From contig JAIBAK010000002.1 of the NCBI GenBank assembly GCA_019695215.1, positions 62,001-126,000 of the forward strand: a DNA stretch of 64,000 nt, in the 5' to 3' direction. The translations under genes were made by a program, and so were the position numbers. Each line of letters starts with the position of its first letter. Position 1 is the stretch's first letter. A model generated the notes under the pieces. It did not search any database. It was not told the origin of the DNA and was given only the letters and a program-made list of their open reading frames with translations. The DNA is from Bacteroidia bacterium. Its GTDB lineage: Bacteria > Bacteroidota > Bacteroidia > UKL13-3. Shown here in pieces: positions 8,525 to 16,934 of the stretch.

Positions 8525-9019
8525 GTGCGTGGCGGAGCAGTGATTGACGGGACGGAGGTGCTTGCCATTTTTCTGAGTAAAAAATTCGGCACCACCATGG
8601 GCGATATCGTCATTGTAATTAATATCTTCATTTTTGGAACCGCTGCATATTTTCTCGGAATTGAAATCGCTCTTTATTCCATGATTACCTATATGGCCGC
8701 TTCCAAATCGCTCGACTTTATTGTGGAAGGAATTGAAGAATATATTGGGGTTACCATTGTGGCCAGTCACAGTGAAGAGATAAGGCAAATGATTATTTCA
8801 AAAATGGGACGGGGTGTAACCGTTTATAGTGGGAAACGCGGCTACGGAAAACGGGGCGAAACGCAGGGCGTTGAAATTATTTACACTGTTATCACCCGCC
8901 TTGAACTAAATCGCCTCACTATGGAAATAGAAAAAATAGAACCCGGAGCCTTTGTGGTGATGAATAATGTAAAAGATACCAAAGGCGGCATGATTAAAAA
9001 AAGACCGCTGGTGCATTAA
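8525..9019 (+). pseudogene. YitT family membrane protein, C-terminal part (continuation after frameshift)
   Basis: Continues the gene above in the -1 frame. It begins with VRGGAVIDGTEVLAIFL, the second DGxE repeat of YitT proteins, then has two more transmembrane helices (VIVINIFIFGTAAYFLGI and the following helix) and a cytosolic DUF2179 domain of ~85 residues with VTVYSGKRGYGKRG and a terminal FVVMNNVKDTKGG. All expected parts of a ~300-residue YitT protein are present between the two pieces, with no other damage, which suggests that the frameshift is recent, read through, or an error in the sequence. A GTG at 8525 could start a separate product, but this is unlikely. Confidence 0.85.
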
Positions 9020-9024
9020 TAAAT

Positions 9025-9064
9025 GGCAATGGCTTACACTCGTGGCACGCAAGCGAAGGCAGAG
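9025..9064. repeat. Solo right end of the MITE-like element
   Basis: The 40 bases GGCAATGGCTTACACTCGTG... to 9064 match 7911-7950 closely (a few substitutions), i.e. the interior border and right inverted repeat of the 175-bp element, just after the stop of the YitT gene. The left half is absent. It marks the start of a repeat-dense 160-base stretch that ends in a truncated gene. Confidence 0.65.
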
Positions 9065-9080
9065 TAAAATTAGTTCCCCA

Positions 9081-9177
9081 CGCGAAAGGATTCGCGCGGC
9101 AGCGGGGGCTCGTTGCAAACGAGCGGAAAATTTAGTCCCAATCAAGCATTCTCAAGTATCCGCGTTGCAAACGCGGA
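9081..9177. repeat. Cluster of three short palindromes, two with core CGTTGCAAACG
   Basis: Three perfect hairpins: CGCGAAAGGATTCGCG (9081-9096), CTCGTTGCAAACGAG (9109-9123) and TCCGCGTTGCAAACGCGGA (9159-9177). The last two share the core CGTTGCAAACG but have different outer pairs that still match each other. The same design in the other orientation occurs at 54318-54336. These behave like REP-type intergenic palindromes of Bacteroidota; the mobilising enzyme is not in the window. Confidence 0.6.
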
Positions 9178-9184
9178 CAAGTGA

Positions 9185-9391
9185 GGGGGAGAGACCACCT
9201 ACATGGAATGGAATATTTACAGGTATATTAATTTGAAAGAGGTAAACAACAAATCTGGTGTGATGATAATAGGTTACCACACCCATGCCAGTGGGAAATA
9301 TATTGATGGTTTTAACAGCACCATTCAGCGGGAACGGATGAATCTTATTCAACAACTCAACCAGATAGAAATACCTAAAATAAACTTATAA
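9185..9391 (+). pseudogene. C-terminal fragment of a duplicate of the 3716 secreted protein
   Basis: The frame after the TGA at 9182 reads GGETTYMEWNIYRYINL and continues to NQIEIPKINL with the same stop position as the gene at 3716-4318, matching its last ~66 residues at roughly three-quarters identity. The first two-thirds, including the signal peptide, are missing and replaced directly by the palindrome cluster. An ATG at 9203 could in principle start a 62-residue peptide, but it has no signal peptide and is probably not a functional gene. The divergence shows that the duplication is old, while the truncation junction lies exactly at the repeats. Confidence 0.7.
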
Positions 9392-9499
9392 TGACTTTTA
9401 GCCAAACAACTATACCCTCTATAGGTAGATTTATTTTCGTTTCTTCCTTATGTGTACTAAAAAAATATTTATCCCGTTATTAACGATATTTATAAAAAT

Positions 9500-10183
9500 A
9501 TGAAACGGACAAGGAAGGTAATTTTCGGCTTGTTATTTCTTGCAGCCACAAGTGTCCAGGCTCAAAAAACTTCCTATTTGATAGGCATTAATGGAAGTGC
9601 CACTCTTGAGAAATTATACGGCAACTCCATTTTGAAAAAACACCAATACACCCCCGGATATTCGGGTGGGCTCACCCTTCAGGTTAGTCTGAAAAAGAAT
9701 TTTTCATTTTGCACGGCCATCAATTTTGAGCAAAAAGGTTCTTTTGTTGAAACAAGTGCCAGCGGATTAATTGGAAACTCTACAGGGAATGATAAAATTC
9801 ACTTACGATTAAGCTATATCACCGTACCCCTTATGTTTCGCAGAACTTTTGGAGACAACACAAAATTCTTTTTTAATTCCGGCCCGTTTGCCGCCTGCTT
9901 GCTTCGTTACACCCTGATAGCCGAAAATAACCTTGGCCGAACTAAAACAATAGCATCCGGACTGAAACCATTTGATATAGGTATCTGTGCTGGTGTCGGC
10001 ATGCAATTTACCTTTAAAAAGAATTTCATTGTTTCTCTTGAAACCAGAGAAAGCCTTGGCCTGCAGAACATCAGTAGCCTTCCGGTAATCAACAATGGTT
10101 CAATAAAAACACAATTCATTCAACTAATTGTTGGAGTGAGTAAATTCAAAAAAACGGCATCAGTCACCCCGAGGGATTTCTGA
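9500..10183 (+). CDS. Outer-membrane beta-barrel protein (PorT/OMP_b-brl_2-like)
   Basis: A 227-residue protein with the signal peptide MKRTRKVIFGLLFLAATSVQ followed by AQK. The body has the alternating pattern of amphipathic strands seen in 8-stranded porin-family/PorT-like barrels: YLIGINGSATLEKL, GLTLQVSLKKNFSFCTAINFEQKG, LRLSYITVPLMFRRTFG, IGICAGVGMQFTFKKNFIVSLETR. The short YITVPL motif is characteristic of Bacteroidota outer membrane barrels of this type. It is predicted to sit in the outer membrane; whether it transports anything cannot be said. It stands alone between repeat-rich gaps. Confidence 0.8.
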   Translation: MKRTRKVIFGLLFLAATSVQAQKTSYLIGINGSATLEKLYGNSILKKHQYTPGYSGGLTLQVSLKKNFSFCTAINFEQKGSFVETSASGLIGNSTGNDKIHLRLSYITVPLMFRRTFGDNTKFFFNSGPFAACLLRYTLIAENNLGRTKTIASGLKPFDIGICAGVGMQFTFKKNFIVSLETRESLGLQNISSLPVINNGSIKTQFIQLIVGVSKFKKTASVTPRDF

Positions 10184-10199
10184 TGATTCACTCCTGCCC

Positions 10200-10331
10200 C
10201 CGGCCTTCGCTCGTGTGCCGCGAGTGAAGGTTATCTCTCTCACATCCCGCTGCGGGTACGTGTTCAAACTTATTATTCAACTTTGCACTCATCAACCGCT
10301 AAATTAATCAAAGTTTTTGTGGCTGGCAATA
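10200..10331. repeat. Truncated copy of the MITE-like element (left end and interior)
   Basis: From CCGGCCTTCGCTCGTGTGCC to GGCTGGCAATA this is nearly identical to 7773-7902; the right inverted repeat is missing. The remainder of the 10184-10528 gap holds a GC-rich hairpin GGCCCC...GGGGGCC at 10389-10415, possibly a terminator or repeat remnant, and the promoter described next. Confidence 0.7.
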
Positions 10332-10473
10332 GTCCTCTGCATTTGGTTTACCCCTGCGTGTCCGGGCAAACGCGGGCAGCATCTATCCGGCCCCTTCGGC
10401 TACGCTCAGGGGGCCTGTTAACGCTTGTGTGAGGATATCCCCGTTAGCATTGAACATAAAGTGTATTTCGTGC

Positions 10474-10503
10474 TTGACAAGCAGTTTTTTTCACCTAAGT
10501 TTG
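10474..10503 (+). promoter_or_regulatory. Bacteroidota-type promoter for the 10529-14042 operon
   Basis: TTGACA at 10474 and TAAGTTTG at 10496-10503 fit the -33 TTG / -7 TAnnTTTG pattern, with 19 bases between the TTG and TA. It lies 25 bases before the ATG at 10529. Three genes with gaps of 4 and 6 bases follow. Confidence 0.6.
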
Positions 10504-10528
10504 AGTGACCAAATTAAACAGGCATCTA

Positions 10529-10999
10529 ATGAAACGATTTTACGCTTTTATATCCGTACTTCTGCCCTTTTGGAGTATGGCCCAGTCAGGCACAGTAACC
10601 TCCGGAGGAAATGCTACCGGTACGGGGGGCAATATCAGTTTCTCGGTAGGGCAAGCGGTTACGGCACCAATAAGCGGCACCAATGGCAAAATAACACAGG
10701 GACTGCAACAGCCTTATGAAATTTTTGTACTTACCGGCATGAAGGAAACTTCCTTTCAGTTGCAGGCAAGCGTGTACCCCAATCCGGCAACCGGATTTGT
10801 TACGTTATCGGTTGACCAGAAAGTGTCCGTTCAGTTTTCGTATGTACTTACCGATATGCAGGGAAAAACCATCAGCACACAGCCAATAAAAAATGCTGTT
10901 ACCACCATTGATTTCTCGCAACTGGCAAAAGGCGCTTACCTTATTCAGGTACTTCAAAGCAATCAAATTGTAAAAACATTTAACGTGATAAAAAATTAA
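10529..10999 (+). CDS. Small secreted protein with T9SS type A sorting domain
   Basis: About 156 residues, starting at MKRFYAF with signal peptide YAFISVLLPFWSMAQ. A short Gly/Thr/Ser-rich region (SGTVTSGGNATGTGGNISF and ITQGLQQPYEI) is of the kind that precedes T9SS domains in many Bacteroidota proteins. It is followed by SVYPNPATGFVTLSV and a terminal KGAYLIQVLQSNQIVKTFNV, a complete type A sorting domain. There is almost no other globular domain, so this is a minimal T9SS cargo. First gene of a three-gene operon; the next start is only 4 bases after the stop. Confidence 0.85.
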   Translation: MKRFYAFISVLLPFWSMAQSGTVTSGGNATGTGGNISFSVGQAVTAPISGTNGKITQGLQQPYEIFVLTGMKETSFQLQASVYPNPATGFVTLSVDQKVSVQFSYVLTDMQGKTISTQPIKNAVTTIDFSQLAKGAYLIQVLQSNQIVKTFNVIKN

Positions 11000-11003
11000 T
11001 CCC

Positions 11004-12650
11004 ATGAAAAAAATAATACTTCTTTCATTTGTTCTACTCGGCCTAAGGTCTTTTGCCCAATCGCCCGATAAAATGAGTTATCAGGCGGTGATACGGAACA
11101 ATAGCAACGCTCTTGTAACCAATACCACAGTAGGAATGCGCATCAGCATCATACAGGGTTCGCTGTTCGGAGCTTCGGTATATGTGGAAACACAAACACC
11201 TGCAACCAATGCCAACGGGTTAATCTCCATTGAAATTGGCAGCGGCACTCCCGTTAACGGCACCATGGCAGCTATTAACTGGGCAAACGGGCCTTATTTT
11301 ATCAAAACCGAAACCGACCCTACAGGAGGAACCAATTACACCATTACCGGAACTTCACAACTGCTCTCTGTTCCCTATGCATTGTATGCAAAAAAAACCG
11401 GGTTTGATGGCGACAGCAGTGCCACCAACGAATTGCAAACATTAAGCAAAACCGGAAATACCATTACCCTTTCAAATGGCGGAGGTTCGGTTTCAGTTAC
11501 ACCGGGCTCGGATGGCGATACCAGTGCCACCAACGAATTACAAACTATTTCAAAAACAGGAAATACGGTTACCCTATCTAATGGCGGAGGAAGTTTTAGC
11601 GTAGATGATGCCGATGCCAATCCAAACAACGAATTGCAGGTAATTTCACAAAGCGGTCTTAGTCTTACGCTTTCAAATGGAGGCGGAACTGTTTCAATAG
11701 CTGATGGAGATACTTCATTCTGGAAAAAGAATTCCTCTAATATTTATTTCAATCAGGGACATGTGGGCATTGGCAATACCAATCCGCTTCACCGCCTTCA
11801 TTTAAACGGAGCCGGCACCTACTCTTCTGCCCTTGGCTCGTACACCGGAGCACTGATGGAAGTAACAGGCGGCAATGTAAGCACCAATTTTTATCACGGA
11901 TTGCGTGTAGATTTAACCTCGGCCGGAGACGGCATTTACCGGGGTATTGCCGGAATTATACACGGAACAAGTACGCAGTCGTGCGCGGGAATTTTTGGTC
12001 GCTCGGATAGTTCTTCGCTCATTAATCGCGGGGTAAACGGATTGAGCAGTGGAAGCGGATTATACAATCAGGGAGTTTTTGGCCGCAGTGACGGTAACGG
12101 AGACAACTCGGGCAATTCTCAAAACATGGGCTGTTTTGGATATGCCACCAATAATTACAATACCAATTACGGGGTAGCCGGTCAGGCCGATGGTTCAAAC
12201 GGAGTAAATTACGGTGTGTGGGGATATGCTACCGGTGGCAGCGCAAACTACGCGGGGTATTTTAACGGAAATGTTACTGTAACCGGAACTTTCTCCAACC
12301 CATCGGATATAAAACTCAAAAAAAATATTGCTGATTTAGAAAGTCCGCTTGCCAAAATCATGAAGCTGAAAGTAAAATCATACGAATACGTGATTGACTC
12401 AACCATTCAATTACCCAAAGGAAAACAATTTGGTTTCATTGCGCAGGATATGGAAACCCTTTTCCCTGAACTGGTGCATGTGCAAAAACAGGCAAATGTG
12501 AGTGTGAACGGAGAAGCCACTTCGATGTTTGAATACAAAGCCATCAACTATATGGGGATGATACCGGTGCTTACCCGCGCTTTGCAGGAACAGCAACTCC
12601 TTATTGAGCAATTGCAGCAACGCATTGCCGCATTAGAAATGAAAAAATAA
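11004..12650 (+). CDS. Secreted tail-fibre-like protein with C-terminal S74 intramolecular chaperone domain
   Basis: A 548-residue protein. After the signal peptide KIILLSFVLLGLRSFAQ comes SYQAVIRNNSNALV, the standard opening of a Bacteroidota family. Then come three tandem ~30-residue beta units (DGDxSATNELQTxSKTGNTxTLSNGGG, bases ~11400-11710), a Gly-rich collar with GHVGIGNTNPLHRLHL, and a C-terminal peptidase S74 domain: DIKLKKNIADLESPL, KSYEYV, FGFIAQDMETLFPELV and a final coiled coil LQEQQLLIEQLQQRIAALE. S74 domains trimerise beta-helical fibres and often cleave themselves off. It is probably a trimeric surface or extracellular fibre; the binding target is unknown. It is co-transcribed with its neighbours on both sides. 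Confidence 0.85.
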   Translation: MKKIILLSFVLLGLRSFAQSPDKMSYQAVIRNNSNALVTNTTVGMRISIIQGSLFGASVYVETQTPATNANGLISIEIGSGTPVNGTMAAINWANGPYFIKTETDPTGGTNYTITGTSQLLSVPYALYAKKTGFDGDSSATNELQTLSKTGNTITLSNGGGSVSVTPGSDGDTSATNELQTISKTGNTVTLSNGGGSFSVDDADANPNNELQVISQSGLSLTLSNGGGTVSIADGDTSFWKKNSSNIYFNQGHVGIGNTNPLHRLHLNGAGTYSSALGSYTGALMEVTGGNVSTNFYHGLRVDLTSAGDGIYRGIAGIIHGTSTQSCAGIFGRSDSSSLINRGVNGLSSGSGLYNQGVFGRSDGNGDNSGNSQNMGCFGYATNNYNTNYGVAGQADGSNGVNYGVWGYATGGSANYAGYFNGNVTVTGTFSNPSDIKLKKNIADLESPLAKIMKLKVKSYEYVIDSTIQLPKGKQFGFIAQDMETLFPELVHVQKQANVSVNGEATSMFEYKAINYMGMIPVLTRALQEQQLLIEQLQQRIAALEMKK

Positions 12651-12656
12651 TTTAAG

Positions 12657-14042
12657 ATGAAACGGTTTTTGCTTGTTTTCATGTGCTTTTATTTTGTCAG
12701 CGGCTCACAGGTAATTTACGCACAAAAAATAAAACGATGGAACGGCAAAGGACCCGAATGGCAGAACGATACGCTTAAGCTCACAACCGAACATCACTTT
12801 TTAAAAAAATTCGGCTGGTCATTTCCTGATATTAAAAGCAAACCCATAGGATTTAATGAACAGGGAAACGCAACTTTTTTCTGGAACAATCTGCCCGTCT
12901 TCCTACATCAGTCAGGCGAATCCCTTTCACTTGAATATAACGGGACGAAATATTTCTCGGAGAAAAAAACATCAGCTAATGAACTTTATATTGACCGCGA
13001 AAAGTTGCCCAAAATAACGGTAACCTCCGATGTGCTTACACCTTACAGCACCTGGGTAACACAATCGGTTCCGGTAACTCAGTACCGCGAAGAGTGGTAC
13101 TATGTGTACGATGCTCAGTTTAAAACCACCTACCGGGTTTGCAAGCATATACCCTACACCACCTACGAATACAGAAATGTACTGGTAAATGTTATTAAGA
13201 AAGAAAAACAGACTTATCAGCAACCCTATATCCCGGCCTATAGTTATTACGAATTTGTTCTCCCTACAGGTACCCTATTGGTATATCAAACCGCACCCGA
13301 CACCTACTTTATTCAGAACGGTTCGTTTCTTAGTGCCGAGAACAAAGGCGGGCTTCAATACATTTTGATGGACAAAGATGCCGATGGAATTTACAACGGA
13401 TCCGAAGACATGATAATGCTGCACAAAAACGGGAATGATAAGAGAGAAAACAGCCCGGCAGATATACCCGGATTCAGCACCAATCAATGGTATTTGCTTG
13501 AGGAAATAGAAAAAGAATTTCTCACTTCTGTTACGGTAAGTTCTCATCAATTGCTGGTGGTCAATCAAAATAGTAAGTACCATCACAGCCATGAAACAGG
13601 AAGTATTTGCTTTAACAACCTGTTGCGCGGGTCGCTTGTTTACGTTAACGGAAAAGCGGGTCACTTTAAACCGGGCAAAAAATACACTTGTCCCTTTGGA
13701 TTTTACAGGCTAAGCATTACCAGGCCGGGGAGCAGACCTTTGGTTTTAAATATGGAAGTGAATGCGCAGCACCCTCAATTGGAAATAGACTGCCGTATAA
13801 AAAAGAACGAAGCGGGAGTGGTTATAAAAAATATTTGCTGTGATTATTCGGTATGGTTGGAAAATGAAGCTGCCGCTTTCCAAAAAGGTTTTGTTAATGA
13901 GCCTACCATGCGCGTTCCTGCCGGAAAAATTAAAGTAACTATGAAAGCTGGCGGAAAAAATATTATCCGGTTTTATGAAGTGAAAGAAGGCGAGGTACTG
14001 CTTATTGATTTTACGGAGGAACTGGGAAAAGAAGCGGAGTGA
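12657..14042 (+). CDS. Secreted protein of unknown function, third gene of the T9SS/S74 operon
   Basis: I do not recognise a family. The 461-residue product has the signal peptide RFLLVFMCFYFVSGSQVIYAQ. A mid-region rich in Tyr and Thr (YREEWYYVYDAQFKTTYRV, YTTYEYRNVLV) is followed by a calcium-loop-like DKDADGIYNGSEDMI, with the D-x-D-x-DG spacing of EF-hand/dockerin loops, about residues 239-250. The last third contains beta-sandwich-like strands and a short Cys-Cys pair (NICCDYSVWL). It lacks a T9SS tail, so it may be periplasmic. The 6-base gap to the S74 gene suggests one transcript and a related role. Confidence 0.6.
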   Translation: MKRFLLVFMCFYFVSGSQVIYAQKIKRWNGKGPEWQNDTLKLTTEHHFLKKFGWSFPDIKSKPIGFNEQGNATFFWNNLPVFLHQSGESLSLEYNGTKYFSEKKTSANELYIDREKLPKITVTSDVLTPYSTWVTQSVPVTQYREEWYYVYDAQFKTTYRVCKHIPYTTYEYRNVLVNVIKKEKQTYQQPYIPAYSYYEFVLPTGTLLVYQTAPDTYFIQNGSFLSAENKGGLQYILMDKDADGIYNGSEDMIMLHKNGNDKRENSPADIPGFSTNQWYLLEEIEKEFLTSVTVSSHQLLVVNQNSKYHHSHETGSICFNNLLRGSLVYVNGKAGHFKPGKKYTCPFGFYRLSITRPGSRPLVLNMEVNAQHPQLEIDCRIKKNEAGVVIKNICCDYSVWLENEAAAFQKGFVNEPTMRVPAGKIKVTMKAGGKNIIRFYEVKEGEVLLIDFTEELGKEAE

Positions 14043-14095
14043 AAATGATTTATAAGGGTAGTAAGGCTTCAGTTGAATATCCGGTGAAAAACTAC

Positions 14096-14482
14096 CTAAT
14101 TCTTTTTATCGTCCTGCAAATAAAACGTAGTAACTTTTAAATGCGGACTTATCTGCCGCGAAAAACTACAGGCTGTAACCAGAATGGCTCTCCCCGACCT
14201 GCGCTGGGCATACACAATATACCTGGCTCCTTTTTTAAAAAGAAAGCCGCATTTGTTTAGTGAAGGAGTTTTTATTACCAGATTTTTTTTCACTACCCCT
14301 TTAAAAATACTATCTGCGGCAAAACGCACCTGATACCCGTTTTTAAATTTACGCACAGCCGTTACCTGCCCTGTTGCAATTACCCCGGCACTTTGCTTAC
14401 CCATTACCAACTCGCAATCGCAGGCCCAAACATGCTCACCCGCCCCAAGCAAAACAAAAAACAGTAAATAAATTAAACGCAT
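14096..14482 (-). CDS. Small secreted TIMP/NTR-like (netrin-fold) protein
   Basis: A 128-residue protein whose signal peptide LIYLLFFVLLGAGEHVWA is followed at once by CDCELV, the C-x-C start typical of TIMP/NTR-like OB-fold proteins. The rest fits the fold: ATGQVTAV and YQVRFAADSIFKGV strands, VIKTPSLNKCGFLFKKGARYIVYA and ILVTACSFSRQ, giving four cysteines able to form two disulfides. Bacterial members are widespread but poorly understood; metalloprotease inhibition is proven only for animal TIMPs and should not be assumed. Transcribed alone, convergent with the preceding operon. Family assignment rests on motif pattern, so it is moderately certain. Confidence 0.65.
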   Translation of the reverse strand: MRLIYLLFFVLLGAGEHVWACDCELVMGKQSAGVIATGQVTAVRKFKNGYQVRFAADSIFKGVVKKNLVIKTPSLNKCGFLFKKGARYIVYAQRRSGRAILVTACSFSRQISPHLKVTTFYLQDDKKN

Positions 14483-14664
14483 GCTGCAAGGTAATTAACC
14501 CGCTTCAATTTCTGCTCATTTTCTCTTTGTTCGTTTAAAACAACTGCACCCATCATTATTTTTTAACCTTGATTTTCAAAAGAAAATAAAAAAATTACTC
14601 CCCAAAGCAACACTGCCCAAATGGTTCTTGTCTTGACCGCGAACCCCGAATACGTTACTGCATC

Positions 14665-16929
14665 ATGAATTTTTTAGCCCTGAGGTGTCTGCTTTTACTA
14701 AGTGTACCTGCTTTTGTTTTTGCCCAAAACCATGAACTCAAAGGAGTTATTATCGACCAAAAAACCGGAGAAACCCTTACGGGGGTTGTACTTGTATTAA
14801 ACGGAACATCCTTTCATGCGGTGACGGATTTAGACGGAAAATTTTCCATCAAAGCCCCCGCAGGTTCCTATTCATTAATTATTAAATACACGGGATACCA
14901 TCAAATTACCCTGCCTGTAAAAGTACCCGGCCAGCCTCTTTCGGTAAAAATGGTATCGGCAAAAACGCAACTGAAAGAAGTAGTGGTTAAGGCCAATGCC
15001 GCCAATCAGGATTTTACACAGAACAAGGGGTTACAGGCCGGAGTGATTCAATTATCGGCACAGCAAATTAAAGCGCTCCCATCACTGGCCGGAGAACAGG
15101 ATGTTATCAAAGCCATTCAGTTAATGCCGGGTGTAAAAAAAGGGACCGATGGTGGAAGTACCATGCTGGTGCGAGGAGGAAATAATGACCAAAACCTGTT
15201 TTTATTAGATGAAGCCGTAATTTATAATCCGGCACATGCCCTTTCGTTATTCTCCGTTTTTAACACAGATGCCCTGCAGGAAGTAAAGCTGATTAAAGGG
15301 CCGTTTGGTGCACCATACCATGGCCGACTTTCATCAGTAATGGAACTAAAAACCAAACAGGGCAATGCACAAAAACAACGCATTGAAGGAACATTAAGCA
15401 GTTTATCGGCACGGATTACAGCCGATGGCCCTTTAGTCAAAGGCAAACTTACCTATATGATATCGGCCAGACGCTCGTACCTTGATCAAACACTCAAACT
15501 GGCCAACCTCCATATTCCCTATCATTTTACTGATGTAAACAGCAAGTTGTGCTGGAATATAAATGAACAGAATAAACTAACCATGAGTGTGTATGCAGGG
15601 GATGATGTATTGTCGCCCGACAAATGGACCGCTGCCAAAAGCAATGAATTACTTACCAGTGCCCAAACACATTTTACCAACCGGGCCCTTTCCCTTCAAT
15701 GGATTGCTTCGCGCAAATCGCTTATGCAAACCATCAGTCTGGTTCATTCGGCCTATGCCTATTCCATCGGAGGTTCATTTTCGGGGAACACCGTTGATGC
15801 TTCATCGGGCATACAGGACTGGGGATTAAAAGCACGCTGGCACAAAACAGTCAACACACGACTGGGGTGGCAATGGGGAATTTCGGCCAACCGTCATTAC
15901 TTTCAGCAAACCGAACTAACTACCCGGGGAGAATTAATTACACCGGGCACTTCGCTTATACCGGCACAAACCAATTATGAAGCTGCTGCCTATACCGAAC
16001 TTTTTATTCGATTAAACAGTAAATGGGAATTAAATCCGGGAATCACCTTAAGCAGTGCTGCCACCGGAAACACCGTGTACCGCAATCCTGAACCCCGGCT
16101 TATGGTTTGTTACACACCCAATGAGCACACTACCCTTAAAGGCGGTTACTCGCGCATGGTGCAATACATGCATATGATTGCCTACTCATCATTTGCATTG
16201 CCCACCGATATCTGGTATCCGGCAAACAACTTTCTGAAACCTTCCACCTCCGATCAGTTATCGCTGGGATGGTTTCGCACCCATAAAAACTGGAACCTGA
16301 GTGTAGAGACTTATTACAAGCGCATGCAGCATGTATGCGAATTTGCCGAAGGAAAAGGCATTCAGTTTAAAATTCCTCTTCCAAAGGAAATTTCACAGGG
16401 AAAAGGCACTTCGTGGGGTGGAGAATGGATGGTACAGACCCATCAGAAAAAATGGAGCGCATGGATGGCCTATACGCTTGCATGGTCAACCCGGCAGTTT
16501 GATTCGGTAAACAATGGCAAAGTATATTACGCCCGTTACGACCGCAGGCACGATGTGTCAACAAGTGTTTCGTATAAACTGAAAAAAAACTGGAATGTAT
16601 GTGCCGTGTGGATCTTTGCCACAGGCGCCCGCTTTACACCGCAAACAGGAAGCTATTACGTACTTAAACCGGGAGGTGGCGGATTGCAGCAGGTACCGGT
16701 GTACGGTGGTACCAACTCGGCTAAATTTAAAAGTTCGCACCGGCTTGACATTAACTTTACCTATCAAAAAAATAAAAAAAGCGAATGGCAGATTGGTGCC
16801 TACAATACCTACAACCGAGCACAACCTTATAAAGTATCGGTGCATACCAATGCTGACGGAAGGTACACCTATCGCCAAAGCGGACTTTTAGGCTTTACTC
16901 CTTATATCAGTTATCATTTTACATTCTGA
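14665..16929 (+). CDS. TonB-dependent outer membrane receptor with carboxypeptidase-like N-terminal domain
   Basis: A 754-residue receptor. Signal peptide LRCLLLLSVPAFVFAQ; a CarboxypepD_reg-like domain (LKGVIIDQKTGETLTGVVLV ... VTDLDGKFSI, residues ~24-100); the plug domain with KAIQLMPGVKKGTDGGSTML, VRGG and FLLDEAVIYNPAHALSLFSVF; then a ~500-residue beta-barrel ending PYISYHFTF with the terminal Phe needed for BAM recognition. The plug variant (LMPGV, LDE-x-xIYN) is the one common in Bacteroidota receptors paired with DUF4249 lipoproteins, and such a lipoprotein begins 5 bases downstream. Ligand unknown; no iron box or sugar genes are adjacent. Confidence 0.9.
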   Translation: MNFLALRCLLLLSVPAFVFAQNHELKGVIIDQKTGETLTGVVLVLNGTSFHAVTDLDGKFSIKAPAGSYSLIIKYTGYHQITLPVKVPGQPLSVKMVSAKTQLKEVVVKANAANQDFTQNKGLQAGVIQLSAQQIKALPSLAGEQDVIKAIQLMPGVKKGTDGGSTMLVRGGNNDQNLFLLDEAVIYNPAHALSLFSVFNTDALQEVKLIKGPFGAPYHGRLSSVMELKTKQGNAQKQRIEGTLSSLSARITADGPLVKGKLTYMISARRSYLDQTLKLANLHIPYHFTDVNSKLCWNINEQNKLTMSVYAGDDVLSPDKWTAAKSNELLTSAQTHFTNRALSLQWIASRKSLMQTISLVHSAYAYSIGGSFSGNTVDASSGIQDWGLKARWHKTVNTRLGWQWGISANRHYFQQTELTTRGELITPGTSLIPAQTNYEAAAYTELFIRLNSKWELNPGITLSSAATGNTVYRNPEPRLMVCYTPNEHTTLKGGYSRMVQYMHMIAYSSFALPTDIWYPANNFLKPSTSDQLSLGWFRTHKNWNLSVETYYKRMQHVCEFAEGKGIQFKIPLPKEISQGKGTSWGGEWMVQTHQKKWSAWMAYTLAWSTRQFDSVNNGKVYYARYDRRHDVSTSVSYKLKKNWNVCAVWIFATGARFTPQTGSYYVLKPGGGGLQQVPVYGGTNSAKFKSSHRLDINFTYQKNKKSEWQIGAYNTYNRAQPYKVSVHTNADGRYTYRQSGLLGFTPYISYHFTF

Positions 16930-16934
16930 CATCC

